NCBI GenBank assembly: GCA_003008705.1
Contig: PDUO01000015.1
Location: forward strand, 439,290-503,289
DNA length: 64,000 nucleotides
Direction of reading: 5' to 3'
Origin: Pezicula radicicola
Lineage: Eukaryota > Ascomycota > Leotiomycetes > Helotiales > Dermateaceae
The position numbers were made by a program, and so were the translations under genes. The notes beneath the pieces are model-generated. The model did not search any database and was not told the origin of the DNA. It was given only the letters and a program-made list of their open reading frames with translations. The first letter of the stretch is position 1, and each line of letters begins with the position of its first letter. Shown one piece after another: positions 54,152 through 64,000 of this stretch.

Positions 54152-54708
54152 TAAACATATATATTTCTATCAATCAAGAGTTAATTAGACTATTTTCGTA
54201 AGATATCAATCAGCCTTATGCATAGTTGGTTGCTTTGTCTATAGCTTTTGATTCCTGCCATGGTGTTTGCGAGGCTTCGATTACTTAAACGATGTCAAGT
54301 GACTTGACCCATACTTTGTATGCCGCTCTTGTACAAGACCATGTTTTATACCAGGTATCAATTGAGTTACGAGCAGCAAGATGTCAAGTAATCCATAATC
54401 AGTCACTCAATAAGGGCAAAAGTAAACAGAGTCTTAGTACTCTACCTACTGATCCACCGAACATCAATTCCAGAAAAGCAAAGCTCAGTGGTCATAAGTC
54501 CATTCCCATATACTACTAGTACAAGTTCCATCCTATCCAATTCCCTTTTAAATATCCATATTCGTTCGTAGATCCATCGTTATCATCCATAATCCAAGTG
54601 TCTAAAAGTACAATTAAGAAGAAGTCAAGCGACAGTAAGCGAAACGTAACCATGATCATCCTCATACCCATCCAAGACCAAAAGAATCAAGCACCGATCC
54701 CTTCTACA
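54152..54708. other. Gene-free stretch
   Basis: No gene. Lies 3' to both the P450 fragment and the convergent hypothetical gene. Confidence 0.5.
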
Positions 54709-55699
54709 TCACTCGTAATCTCCCTCAAACTCCTCATCCCCATCTGCCCCTACATCTTTCGACACCCCCCTCCTATAACTACTACCTCTCTTCGAAAGTC
54801 CCCTCCTCCTTCTCGACCTAATCCTCTTAACCTGCAACCTGACATTAAATTCCCCAGCCCTCTTATACTCACACCTAATAATACCCAGATGCTCTCTATC
54901 AACCGCTTCCTTCTCAAGTATAACAGCAAGTCTCTGATTTGGTTCTAATGCAGATGTTGAATAGATTTCAAGTGGGGAAGGTCCTGGAACTGTTGGCATG
55001 GAGCAGAGTCGAGTTGATGTTTCATGGTATTCAGTTGGCAAGGAGCCGTGGTGACATGTTACTTTTAGACGGGCGCTACTGAGATCGACTTGTGAGATGG
55101 TAGTCTCATTTGTGAAGTTTAAGGGGGAGCTTGGGAGGGCTGTTGGGAAGGTTGGGGAATCTGGGTATTGGATTGCTGGGAGTTGGTAGTCGTTTGTTTG
55201 GGAGTTGATTGAAGGTAGGAATTTGACGATTGGATGCGAGTTCGGCTGACTAGGTGATGTGAGGATGGGCGAGTCTATGTATGTAACGGAGTGTTGTTGG
55301 TTTGTGTTTGTTTGATTGTCGGTTAGAGGCGAGACGTCAGGGGTTGCAAGAGGTGGATTGGGTGGTGAGCTGCTATCCATTCCAAGTGTGTCATTACGGT
55401 GATGTTGGTAGTCCCTTTGTTGAGGTGCTGCAACTGCTGCGAGAGCTGTGTACGGGGATGGTATGATAGTCCAAGATATGAGGCAATTATGAATTTGTGA
55501 AGGTCTATTAAGCAGTTAGCTATGTTCCACATAACTGAAAAAGAAGGAACTCAGACGTAATGTCTTCCCCGATCTCTGTCAACACATCAGCGATCTCCCT
55601 TTCCGTCAGATGATGCTCGCAATAGCTCGTGGTAATCCAGTTACGATGACTAGCTAAGATTTCCTGGGTTGTAAGGTAGAACCGGGCTTGATTAGTCAT
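54709..55699 (-). CDS. Hypothetical protein with helical (HTH-like) N-terminus and basic C-terminus
   Basis: Two exons (55699-55557, 55504-54709) give 312 residues. The donor is weak (GTCTGA) but the join keeps a helical unit intact: RNWITTSYCEHHLTEREIAD, VLTEIGED, then TPSQIHNCLISW. This three-helix pattern is like the Clr5 or Myb-type start of other fungal regulators, including the gene at 3065-5942, though similarity is only in pattern. The middle is Ser/Pro/Thr-rich. A conserved-looking block follows (ARLKVTCHHGSLPTEYHE, LEPNQRLAVILEKEAVDREH), and the C-terminus has a basic run (VKRIRSRRRRGLSKRG) fit for nuclear import. Function not assigned. Confidence 0.55.
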
Positions 55700-58198
55700 G
55701 ACGAAAAGAAAGTTTGACCTGTGGCGTGGCTGGTATAGTTACAAGCAGAAGAAGACAGGATGAAACTTGTTTGACTTGTGACTTGTTCTTCCCATGGTTG
55801 ATGGTGGCAACTAGTTCTTTATGAACCGAGTTCAAGTGGGAGGAAGTCCGGAACAACGGGGAAGGCTTGGATGATTGCGACACACACACGCATGGCCCGC
55901 ATACCTTATCACAAGGCGAACGAGGCGATCACGCTTGAGCTTAGAATTGTGGAACTGATGGAACCCTTTGACTCTTGGAAGAACATGGTATGCATGTTTT
56001 GGTATCACCCGAAGGTGCAGGGGAAAGGAGAAGTGTAGAAACATACATGGGTGTTTGTGTAAAATGGAGTAAAGTGATGAAACATGGCTTACAGAAGCGG
56101 AGTAGATTGTATTGATGTGGAGATGGGAAGGGTATTGTAAGCCAGTTTTTCGAGAGGGAAGTATTACCCGAATGTATTTCCAGTGACCGACCTGCTGGGT
56201 CTTCTGAATCCGGCCGTTTGGTTTAAGCTACCGGGAGACGGCACTGGGCGTATCCTTTGCTTTTTCAAATGCAACTCTAGCAGCGGCGAGTAACCAAGTA
56301 TTGGTAGTTGACATCGACGATGCTCACATCAGACCATTTTGCTGGGACTTTGGAATGAGCGGTCAAATAAGTTAGAGAAAACCGCCTCATAATATGGTTC
56401 GCAATTCTCCAGCCTAGGATATGACAAGAAAAGTATCAAGGGCTTGCGAATTTAGTTTCCGCAATTAGCGCAACTTTGCAAGGTTGTCAAGTGACTATGT
56501 ATAATATGGACCCGGTTAATAATAACAAGGACTTTTGGTAATCAAGTAGAGGTTAGGGGTAGAAGGACGAGCCACCCATTAGTAAAACTTCTGCTCAGAG
56601 ATACCAGCCCTGTCCCAGGAAATTTCTCCCAGAAAGTGCAAAATCGTTCACTGGTCAAGTGAGCAAGCACGTACGGTATCCACATCACCACTCAGGCCTG
56701 CGCTTAAGAGGGCGCCAAAAGAATTCCCTCACAAAAGCAATTATGTTGAAGAAACCCAGGCCAAGGACAGGGAATAAGGTCAGCTCTAGGGGCGTGTCCA
56801 ATAATAAGCGAGCTGCTCCCAACTTCCGATCAGAAAAAGCAAGTCAAACGACACAGCTCGGCTCAGATCCCAGACCAAATCCTGCCATATTGGTATGGCG
56901 TCAGATATTTCCTTGGGCTCTGCATTTTGTCAGCATTCACCTTGCGAGCATATTTAGTTTGACGAAAACATTTCCAGTATTTTGAAGTCTAATGATTTAG
57001 GCAATCGGTTCTCCTATGCACCGTGATGCATCCCAAATTCCTATTTAGGCAGGTCGTCCTTGAGAGGGTGTAAGCGAAAAACCATGGCCCCCAAATACAG
57101 TCATGGGTTATACAGAAACCGGGAACATCTCTTGTTTGGCACAGTTGAGACGAGAATACTAGTGGAAGGCTTGAAAGTGCCACACTCGTTGCAGGTTGCA
57201 AGAGAATTGTATGGATGTCTGTTCCATAATTTAAAGGTACGAGGGTGTTATCATCCTTGGCGAGGAAAAGGAGCGACTTGCAAAAGCTGAAAGGTTACCC
57301 CTGGGGATTGCAAAGATTAAGCGCTGACTAGGCCCGTCATCCACGTGGTGGCAGGGATGCTTTCCCAATGGAACATCAGACCCTGGGAGGAGAAGGCAAC
57401 TAGAAGTCCCAGCTGAAAAAACTTGGAAGGTTGAATCATTGGACTTGAGGATACGAGCAGAGCCTCGAGATGACAACTCCCGGTCGGCAAGAGAGTGTCG
57501 CGGTATTTTCATAACTTGTCGGTCGGATTGAAGTTGCTCTGAAGTTTGGGCAACATAGAACTTGCTAAACTTGCGGTTTTGAGTGTGGTAGTAGATCTTG
57601 AAAGTGGCTGTTGAGTGTTTGTTCCGGAGCAGTTGGTGTAGCGAAGACACATTACTTGTGGAAATCGATGTCTCAATGAGTAGAGCAAACATCCATCAAG
57701 GCTTCATGGGCAGCTGACCAGCTTTGCAGCAATTGCGAACTGCCTCCTATTATCTCGACAGGCTATAGTTCCAAATTTTCTTCATCTGTTAACTCGTTAC
57801 CGGCTCCAAAGACTTCCGGCCACGTTTTCGCCATGCTTCATAGAATTGTGTTGTTGATTGATGGGTGTGCTGTAATTTCGGAGTCGTGAAACGGTAACCA
57901 CCCCAGGTTGTCAATACTGGGCTTCCTCTTCTGCTACTCTTGTCCGACAAAGAATCCTCGTCCTGCAGGTCACATCTCGGGTCGCAGTCCCAGTGTGTGA
58001 TCTGTCAGGGCCTACGGATTTAGGATGTTGTGCGCCTTGTAAGGTTGATGAGTTGCTCGGATCAATGGCGTCGTGATTCCGTTGATAGGGCAAGCCATTC
58101 TGAGATCCGAACACAGTTGGTGAGCGCTAAAAAGTCTCCACGGATTTTCGCGGTAGTAGGGGGCATCTCCCCCGGAACAAGGATTATGGAACGCTAAG
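55700..58198. other. Gene-free stretch of about 2.5 kb
   Basis: Open frames at 56659-56985 (plus) and 57231-57692 (minus) reach 108 and 153 residues, but have no domain, signal or splice pattern. The left part should hold the promoter of the gene ending at 54709. Nothing else supported. Confidence 0.4.
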
Positions 58199-58617
58199 GA
58201 GGTTCCATACACGGATCGTGATACCTGCTCCCCCTGCTACACATTTCTGCCGGCACCTTGACTAACCATAGACTTTGTACTTCGTATAGCACTACTGTAC
58301 AAACTCGATGCCCATCGTCGCTGGCAGTGCGTATAGGAAAGGCATTCGAGGCTATACCGGAGTTCACTATAGATGGATTAGGACTTAGTGGCATAGATAT
58401 ACTATCAAAAACGATATAATAGTAGAATATAGTTAATTACATTATAATCTATAGGTTATAGGCACAAGGGCGACGACGACAATATACTATAGGCGACAAG
58501 AAGGTGCTTGCTACCTAACACTACTTACCACTTCCCGAAGTCGCTGACCGCCTCCTAGGGGGGGGGAAGCGAGTAGTGCCAGGGGGGAGCGGGTATCACG
58601 ATCCCCATATACCTTCC
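58199..58617. mobile_element. Possible MITE-like or retroelement remnant with imperfect inverted repeats
   Basis: 58199-58243 and the reverse complement of 58573-58617 match at roughly four bases in five, with GGATCGTGATACC almost unchanged in both. Both arms hold a purine/pyrimidine run (AGGGGGAGCAGG / GGGGGGAGCGGG) that also resembles the polypurine tract of Ty1/copia elements. No coding capacity between them. Class uncertain. Confidence 0.45.
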
Positions 58618-59379
58618 ACAATTCTTGCAGCGATAAAGGGGGGCTTAGCTCTGAATCCTTCTGTATTGTGCTGGTAGGGTTACGGTAATTGCCGTGGCCT
58701 TTTCAACGAACCTGGACTCGGAGCTAAATCATGTCGTTGTTATCGTCATGGTTGGAGGAGGTTTTGAGGCCTACTAATTGATTGGCTGGCTGAGGGAAGT
58801 CTGCATGCGTGGCTGCATGAGGAAATTGCATGGAAGGTTTGTGGAAGGTGTGTGGAAGGTGCGTGGAAGGGAAGGAACCTTCGAAGTGCCTTCCGGATGT
58901 GACTTGTCCCTTGCCGCGCCGTTGTCATGCATTAGTCCTTGAGATCGAATGGAAAACACATCATCTTCTACTAGGTGAGCTCGCTTACAAACTCGGTGAC
59001 CCATCGATAGTGCACAGAAAAGGGTTATTACAGGGGTGGAAGCCAGCAAATTGTCTGCCTACTCTACAGATTTCTCATTCCTTGATATTACTCCCCCTGC
59101 TGGAGCATGGCCACCACTTGTGTTCTGGAAGAGAGTCTGGTCGGTAATGCGGAAGCACAAGCCTTCTCGGTTTCTGCATACGCTATTGGCCAGTAACTAC
59201 TTCAATTTGTCTCCCGTGTCCTTGTATGCCCCATGTTCCTCTAAAAATTGTAGCGCTGACCAATAAAGTCTGTTCGCACCATCTCAGATTGCTGCTGCAA
59301 TTCTCTTCCTTAATACGTGCAATCCACGTCTTATGGTGGTTCTACTCATACACTCTCCTATGCGCTGCGCTTCTGCCTC
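58618..59379. other. Repeat-like, no gene; possible Ty1/copia end
   Basis: 58830-58870 has GTGGAAGGT repeated four times. At about 59090, ACTCCCCCTGCTGGAGCATGG read on the minus strand is CAGCAGGGGGAGT, like a copia polypurine tract next to a long terminal repeat. No reverse transcriptase or integrase frame is present. Confidence 0.35.
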
Positions 59380-60859
59380 TTAGAGGGTGGCACCTCTGAA
59401 TTGCTGAGTTAGTTTAAACGTCTGCATGTGCAGGGGTAGAGACGTACTATACTGGTTTTCAAATTCCTCTCCAAAGTGTGCATTTCCCTGTCCAAAGTGC
59501 CCGTATCCTTGTGGTGAGCGAGGTCGGTGGTCGCGTCTGTCATCATACTGGCGAGGATTAACAGAAGGAGGTGACTCAAAACGGAAGTCGAAGTTTGACT
59601 CCTTTAGGCTGTAAGTATCTTCACCGGGAGGAGGCGGGTAGGTAAAAGGTGCATTGGCGTAATCAGGACTGTACGATGCGCCACCGCTCTGGTGTGCTAG
59701 GCCTTCATCATATCTCGAGTTGTCATTGTATCTACCATCCCTGCGGTTTTGGGAGAACTGGAACATATCACGGGAATCACCACGGCGGGGTTCGTTGTAG
59801 TAGCTCTGGCTGGAACCAAGGCGTTCATGGCCGTCTTCAAGATGTTCATATGACTGTCCGAAAGGTTCATGTCCCTGTCCGAAGTCCTGCTCATGTTCCT
59901 CTATTGACAATTCGACATCTGGGGATTTTGGCCATAATTCTTTGTCTACGGGACATCCACAAGCCAGACCATTGTGCAAGAAGATGTCCTACAAATAACT
60001 TGGTTAGTTTGGTAGGTATAGAGGGTGTTGAGACCTTACTTGGTTGGCACGAAAGTGCAACGGATTATTCAATGTGAGAGCTTGACCAGCATGTTCGACT
60101 AGTACAGGTCTCTTCGTACAGTTTTCTGTAATGCTTCCAGTGCGGGCATCTACAATGTATCTCGCCTACCAGTTGCTGTCAGCCTGAATCTCTAGTATGA
60201 TCAGGAAAGGTACTTACTCGGTTCTCAATCCAGTGACCCTGTCGAACATGTTGGAGGTGCCTGTCAGTGCATAGGTGCTCAAAGAAACAATTCTCGCCCT
60301 CCATGCTATATTGCGGTTGTTCCATTCCGCAATCGTGACAACAAAAGAGTAGCCAGCCAGCACAGTCTTTCCTACCAGGGCCCTCGGCCCATCCATCGAA
60401 ATGGGAGCTTGGGAAACAAACTTGGTATAATTGCAGCCACGTTCTAATATTGCTGATATCCTCATTTCTTGCGTCTTTGGCTGCAGGCTCTTGAGGTTGC
60501 CAGATTCCTCCTTGTAGCTCAGCATCCTGGCGTGCCGCAACGTTTTCTTTATGCGAAGCATGCTGCAAATGTCTCTCAAGTTCTGAAATGTTCCTGCACC
60601 GTTTGCCAAACTGTACTCGCACCGGACAGTCAGTGCAATTGAATACCACTACAATAGGGTCTGAAGCGGCTACTCCACGAGGATTCGGCATAAGGGTTGC
60701 TTTGATACGTGCTGGTGCTTTCTGTTGAAGATCGTTTTGTGTGTTCTGCAATGAGACTAACTTTTGTTGTAAATGTTGATTTCTCTTTTGTGCGGTCCAC
60801 TCGCAAGGCCAGCCAAAATGGTCAAGAGAAATATTGACCGGATTGCTAAGAGAGAGCAT
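59380..60859 (-). CDS. Zinc-finger-like hypothetical protein
   Basis: Three exons (60859-60218, 60165-60040, 59988-59380), all introns phase 0, 458 residues. Two C2H2-like units: FNCTDCPVRV with ELERHLQHASHK (about residues 73-105) and FCCHDCGMEQ with FFEHLCTDRHLQH (about 172-203). The histidine spacings are unusual, and the second unit is separated from the first by a linker with two more cysteines (QVCFPS, KDCAGW). Exon 2 encodes ARYIVDARTGSITENCTKRP. The third exon begins DIFLHNGLACGCPVD, then has a short repeat of about ten residues (GQGHEPFGQSYEHLEDGHER) and a Tyr/Pro/Arg-rich disordered tail ending QQFRGATL. Possibly nuclear and nucleic-acid binding; no ortholog recognised. Confidence 0.65.
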
Positions 60860-61912
60860 GATGGGCTATGTAGGTGTAAAATGTTAGTAGTTGAAACAAA
60901 CTAAGCCACTTAAAACAACTCAAAAACTCAAAATGTTCAAAGCAATAGATAACTAGAAGAAGAGAGAATAGCAGGGTCTGATGGCAGCTAGGACTTCAGA
61001 AGCTTTCAAGTCTTTGAAAAAGTTAAGCGAGCTAACTCGCTACCTCGCTACCTAGGTAAGGGATGACAAGACAGATCGTAACCTAAACGTATCAAGCATG
61101 ACAAAGTACTGAAGCCAAGATCGAAAGAAAAGTGCCGTTTCTATACATCTCCCAGCGATTCTCAGCGACGCGCAGAGATGTAGTTTGTGACGCAAGGAAA
61201 AGTGGGGAACAGAGGAATAGGGACTACCCTTAGCCATGACCGTGGCTTGTACACCTCATTAGTTTGAGAATTGTGTTGTTAAGCATATAGCTTGTTAAAG
61301 CAATTCTTGTGCCACTGGGCTGATTCAAGCCGTCGATTTCGGCTTTGGATGTTCTGCGTGTCGTTGGGTAGAGAGCATGAGCAACTCTAAGCCAGCTGGG
61401 GGGAGGGAGCCAAAGCAAGCGGGCGATTCAAATCAATTGAACCACTTAATAGAAAGTAATGGGAAAGGACAATACTGAATGAACACGTACCTTGATACTG
61501 TTTGCACTTGTCCAGATAGCGAGGTGGGTTGTTGCTTGGTTTCGAAGTCCGCCAGAAACACAGCTTTGTTAAATATCCGCAACTTCGCAACTCTAAGCCG
61601 ATTGCGTAACAGAAGAAAATTTAACAACTCAATAGAAATCAATAATAACGGAAAAGATCCAAATGACCACGTTATCTTAATGGTGCTTGCCTAGTGGTGA
61701 GGTTGTGTCGTCGCTGCGGATTGCGGATTGAAATTCACCAAAAACAAAGCTCGTTGAAAATCCTTAATAGATAGAAGGCTCGGCATTCAGCTAAAATATT
61801 CTTATCAATCACATGACAGGACTGCTCATCGATCACCATGTTTAAAACAGCAGGTTATTGCCAGTTTCGTTCTACCCAGAAAAAGGTTAAACTCTATAAT
61901 CGGCAGTCCATC
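60860..61912. other. Promoter of the zinc-finger-like gene and gene-free DNA
   Basis: No gene. Contains repeated TAACTCGCTACCTCGCTACC near 61031. Confidence 0.45.
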
Positions 61913-62392
61913 GTTGGCGGAGAATGTAAAAGAATTACGGGAACAACAGTTCAGGAATCACCTTGCATTTTTTAGTAGATACGTGAGATGTCCATGTTTA
62001 CTATCTGATCTTTAAGACTTAAATTCAATTACTAGCAGGGAGTGTGAAATATCTAAGTTTATTACTCTTTAACGACGAAGTCATTGTTAGCAGAGGGAAA
62101 AGGGGGCGAAACAGCTCCTCTTACTATAAATTAACAACTATCTTCTATTGTCGGTAGAGGTAAGTTGGATAATCATTAATTAAACCTAAAATATTATGTT
62201 CATTCGCAGCAAAGAGCGTGAAGTGGTTAACAACACTACAGATTACCTTAGCCATTGTTGGCAGAGAGTATGAAACGGTTATATTTATTAGTCCTTAAGA
62301 GTAAGGTTTTATTACTGACAACTATAAGTTAAAATGGTAATCAATACTAAACTTAAAAGTTCACTTCTACCAGAGGTAAAGCAAAACATCAT
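61913..62392. repeat. Decayed tandem repeat, alternating about 118 and 53 bp spacing
   Basis: A word like GTTGGCAGAGAGTATGAAACGGTTA recurs at 61913, 62033, 62086, 62204, 62257 and 62369, each strongly mutated. Spacings are 120, 53, 118, 53 and 112. A TTTATTAnTCnTTAA word recurs between some of them. This fits an original unit of about 171 bp holding two copies of the word. Confidence 0.55.
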
Positions 62393-64000
62393 TTCACACA
62401 CAGAGTAATCGTCGGATTCGCTTAAGCCCCTTATTAAGAGAATACGGGCGATTATTCCAGGAGTTCCCGAAGTTAACCCAGCGGTTATACTTCCCTCAAT
62501 CTCAATATGCAACAATAATCTTCATCACTCTCGGTTTTATGTTGTACTACTGCTATAGTACGCCTTCCCGAAAACTATAAAATCTCATACTCATCTCCTA
62601 CTTCATATTCTCCTAACAACGACGACTAATAGCAAGAGAGATATGAGCGAACGACATGATGGATTTTCCAAGGAGCTGTTGCCGCCATCTACTACCCTAA
62701 TCCCTCTACCATCGTTCAAATTGACGGAGATAGGACGAAGGAGGAGTAAAATCAGACGGCGGAACCTCGTTGCGAAGGGTCTTTTTGCGGCGAGTGCGGG
62801 CGTGGGTTGTTAGGTTGTTGTTTGTTGTCAGGGTGGTTGTGGGATAGGATGAAAGCATAGGATGAAAGCGGGTTGAGAAAATGAATGTAGAATTGTTTAG
62901 AGTATAGCGACCTTAGGCGATGATGTCGGCAGTATTTTACAATTTCTTATTCAAAAAGGACTACTTAGCTTGTTTAGTATAATAGTAAAACTAACTATAT
63001 CTCCTCTAATAACACAAATGAAGCAATAATGACAGCACCTAGCTTTCAAAGAGGAATGCAAAAACCTTCATTGTGCAGCCTATGTGAAAGAAAGAAATTC
63101 AAGCGCTCTTTAACTTCTTTAAATCAACTATCCCAACTCGAAATTGAAGTATTGCCTTCAAAACATCCTTCAATTTAACCCAGGGATTTCCAGACATCAA
63201 AAATACTTCACCTTTCTCAAGACTTGCAAATCCACGGAATACACGACGACCTTGCCGCTCTTGCTCCCTTAAACACCCCTCAAAAAGTTTGTATCTTGCC
63301 TCCCTCTCAACCATCAAACTTCAAACTTCCTCCAACCACCAAAGCAAACTCTCCTTCCAATTGCAAAGAAACGATCGAAATTCCCTACATCAAACAGCAA
63401 GTCTAATCATGTTTCACCAAATCTGTACTTTAGCAGAGGGAAAACTTGTCGTAAACTAAGCTTGGGGTGTTAATAAACTTTTAATCAACCTCAAGACTCA
63501 TTTAGCTTCCTAACTCTTGTCATGGATCTTATCAAGTCCTTGCGCTGTATCACAGAACTACATGCAGTCTTTGTTTTTGGACTCCTTTTAGAATGCCTAG
63601 GTACGGAAATACAAAACTGAGTATCTGAGAACAGCGAATTCTTTAGCTGAGGCAGTGCAGGAGCAAGTAGGGTGAAGTTGGATAATCCCCTTCTAATGCT
63701 TTCGAAGTACTTCAAGCAATTCAATTTAAACTCTCCTATGCTATTAGAGTGGAAGAGCCAAGGCGGGGAATATATAGAGATAAAGTCACAGTATCATAAG
63801 GTCACGAAAGTTGAAAACTTCTGCTGGGGCTTTGGATCTGTCTCAATAGCTCAAACCCGCTCTCGAGCCGCTTATATTGCCCTATCAGAATAAAGAAAGG
63901 GGCTCTTGAGGAAGGTAGTAGCAGCAGCTACCTTGAACTATTGACTCGGTCTAAGAACCGCAAAGTCGAATTCCCACTCAGACGTCGTAGAGAACCCTTT
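62393..64000. other. Gene-poor right end
   Basis: No firm gene. Three short frames look mildly coding: 62643-62813 plus (56 residues, with RRRSKIRRRNLVAKG), 63099-63317 minus (72 residues, GRRVFRGFASLEKGEVFLMS) and 63491-63724 minus (77 residues, FESIRRGLSNFTLLAPALPQ). None has a recognisable domain; the latter two may be gene relics. Confidence 0.3.

Noticed and set aside
57231..57692. 153-residue minus-strand open frame
   Set aside because: No domain, signal peptide or splice context, and composition does not look coding.
1..64000. CRISPR arrays, rRNA and a biosynthetic gene cluster
   Set aside because: No regularly spaced repeats of CRISPR type, no rRNA-like sequence, and no polyketide, peptide or terpene synthase gene in the window.

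Overview
The window looks like nuclear DNA of a filamentous ascomycete (Pezizomycotina; a plant-associated Leotiomycete is my best guess, which is inference). The reasons are genes split by short GT-AG introns (about 48-82 nt), Clr5-type and 2EXR-type fungal proteins, a GH115 xylan-debranching enzyme, a small cysteine-rich secreted protein, and dead genes whose stop codons fit C-to-T/G-to-A (RIP-like) change. No tRNA, rRNA or CRISPR array was found. All exon joins were worked out by eye from splice sites and reading frame.

Layout. 1-1986: 5' part of a mitochondrial malic enzyme (minus, runs off the left edge). 2402-2862: a MITE with about 52-bp terminal inverted repeats. 3065-5942: a Clr5-ankyrin protein (minus). 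7828-9505: a BuGZ/ZNF207-like zinc-finger protein. 10611-14195: GH115 glucuronidase, with a GGCTAAA motif upstream. 14723-17253: a membrane GT2 glycosyltransferase, convergent with GH115. 18106-20104: a piggyBac-type transposon with 26-bp perfect inverted repeats and a transposase killed by stop codons. 21495-23477: a ruined kinase-like gene. 24800-26904: a Ser/Thr-rich single-pass membrane protein. 29102-31048: an amino-acid permease. 31865-33736: TED1. 34618-36951: a GRDP-like protein with a Gly/Cys tail.

37.4-46.2 kb is the most unusual part: a tandem family of small unrecognised genes (three full copies at 37747, 39541 and 42399, fragments at 45547 and 46112). Copies share exon layout, a core motif and flanking blocks; an 18-bp minisatellite lies after copy 2, and copy 3 has lost the stop position used by copy 2 and reads into T-rich sequence and a dead protein kinase. 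Then follow a 2EXR/F-box-like gene (47008-47901), divergent TIM50 (48587-50304), an 8-cysteine secreted protein (51144-51534), two oppositely oriented cytochrome P450 fragments (53393-54151), an HTH-like hypothetical gene (54709-55699), an inverted-repeat element (58199-58617), a two-zinc-finger gene (59380-60859) and a gene-poor right end with decayed tandem repeats (61913-62392).

Functionally, housekeeping genes (malic enzyme, TIM50, TED1, BuGZ-like) sit among accessory genes for plant cell-wall breakdown and surface growth (GH115, GT2), a possible effector, and decaying mobile or defence-like sequence.
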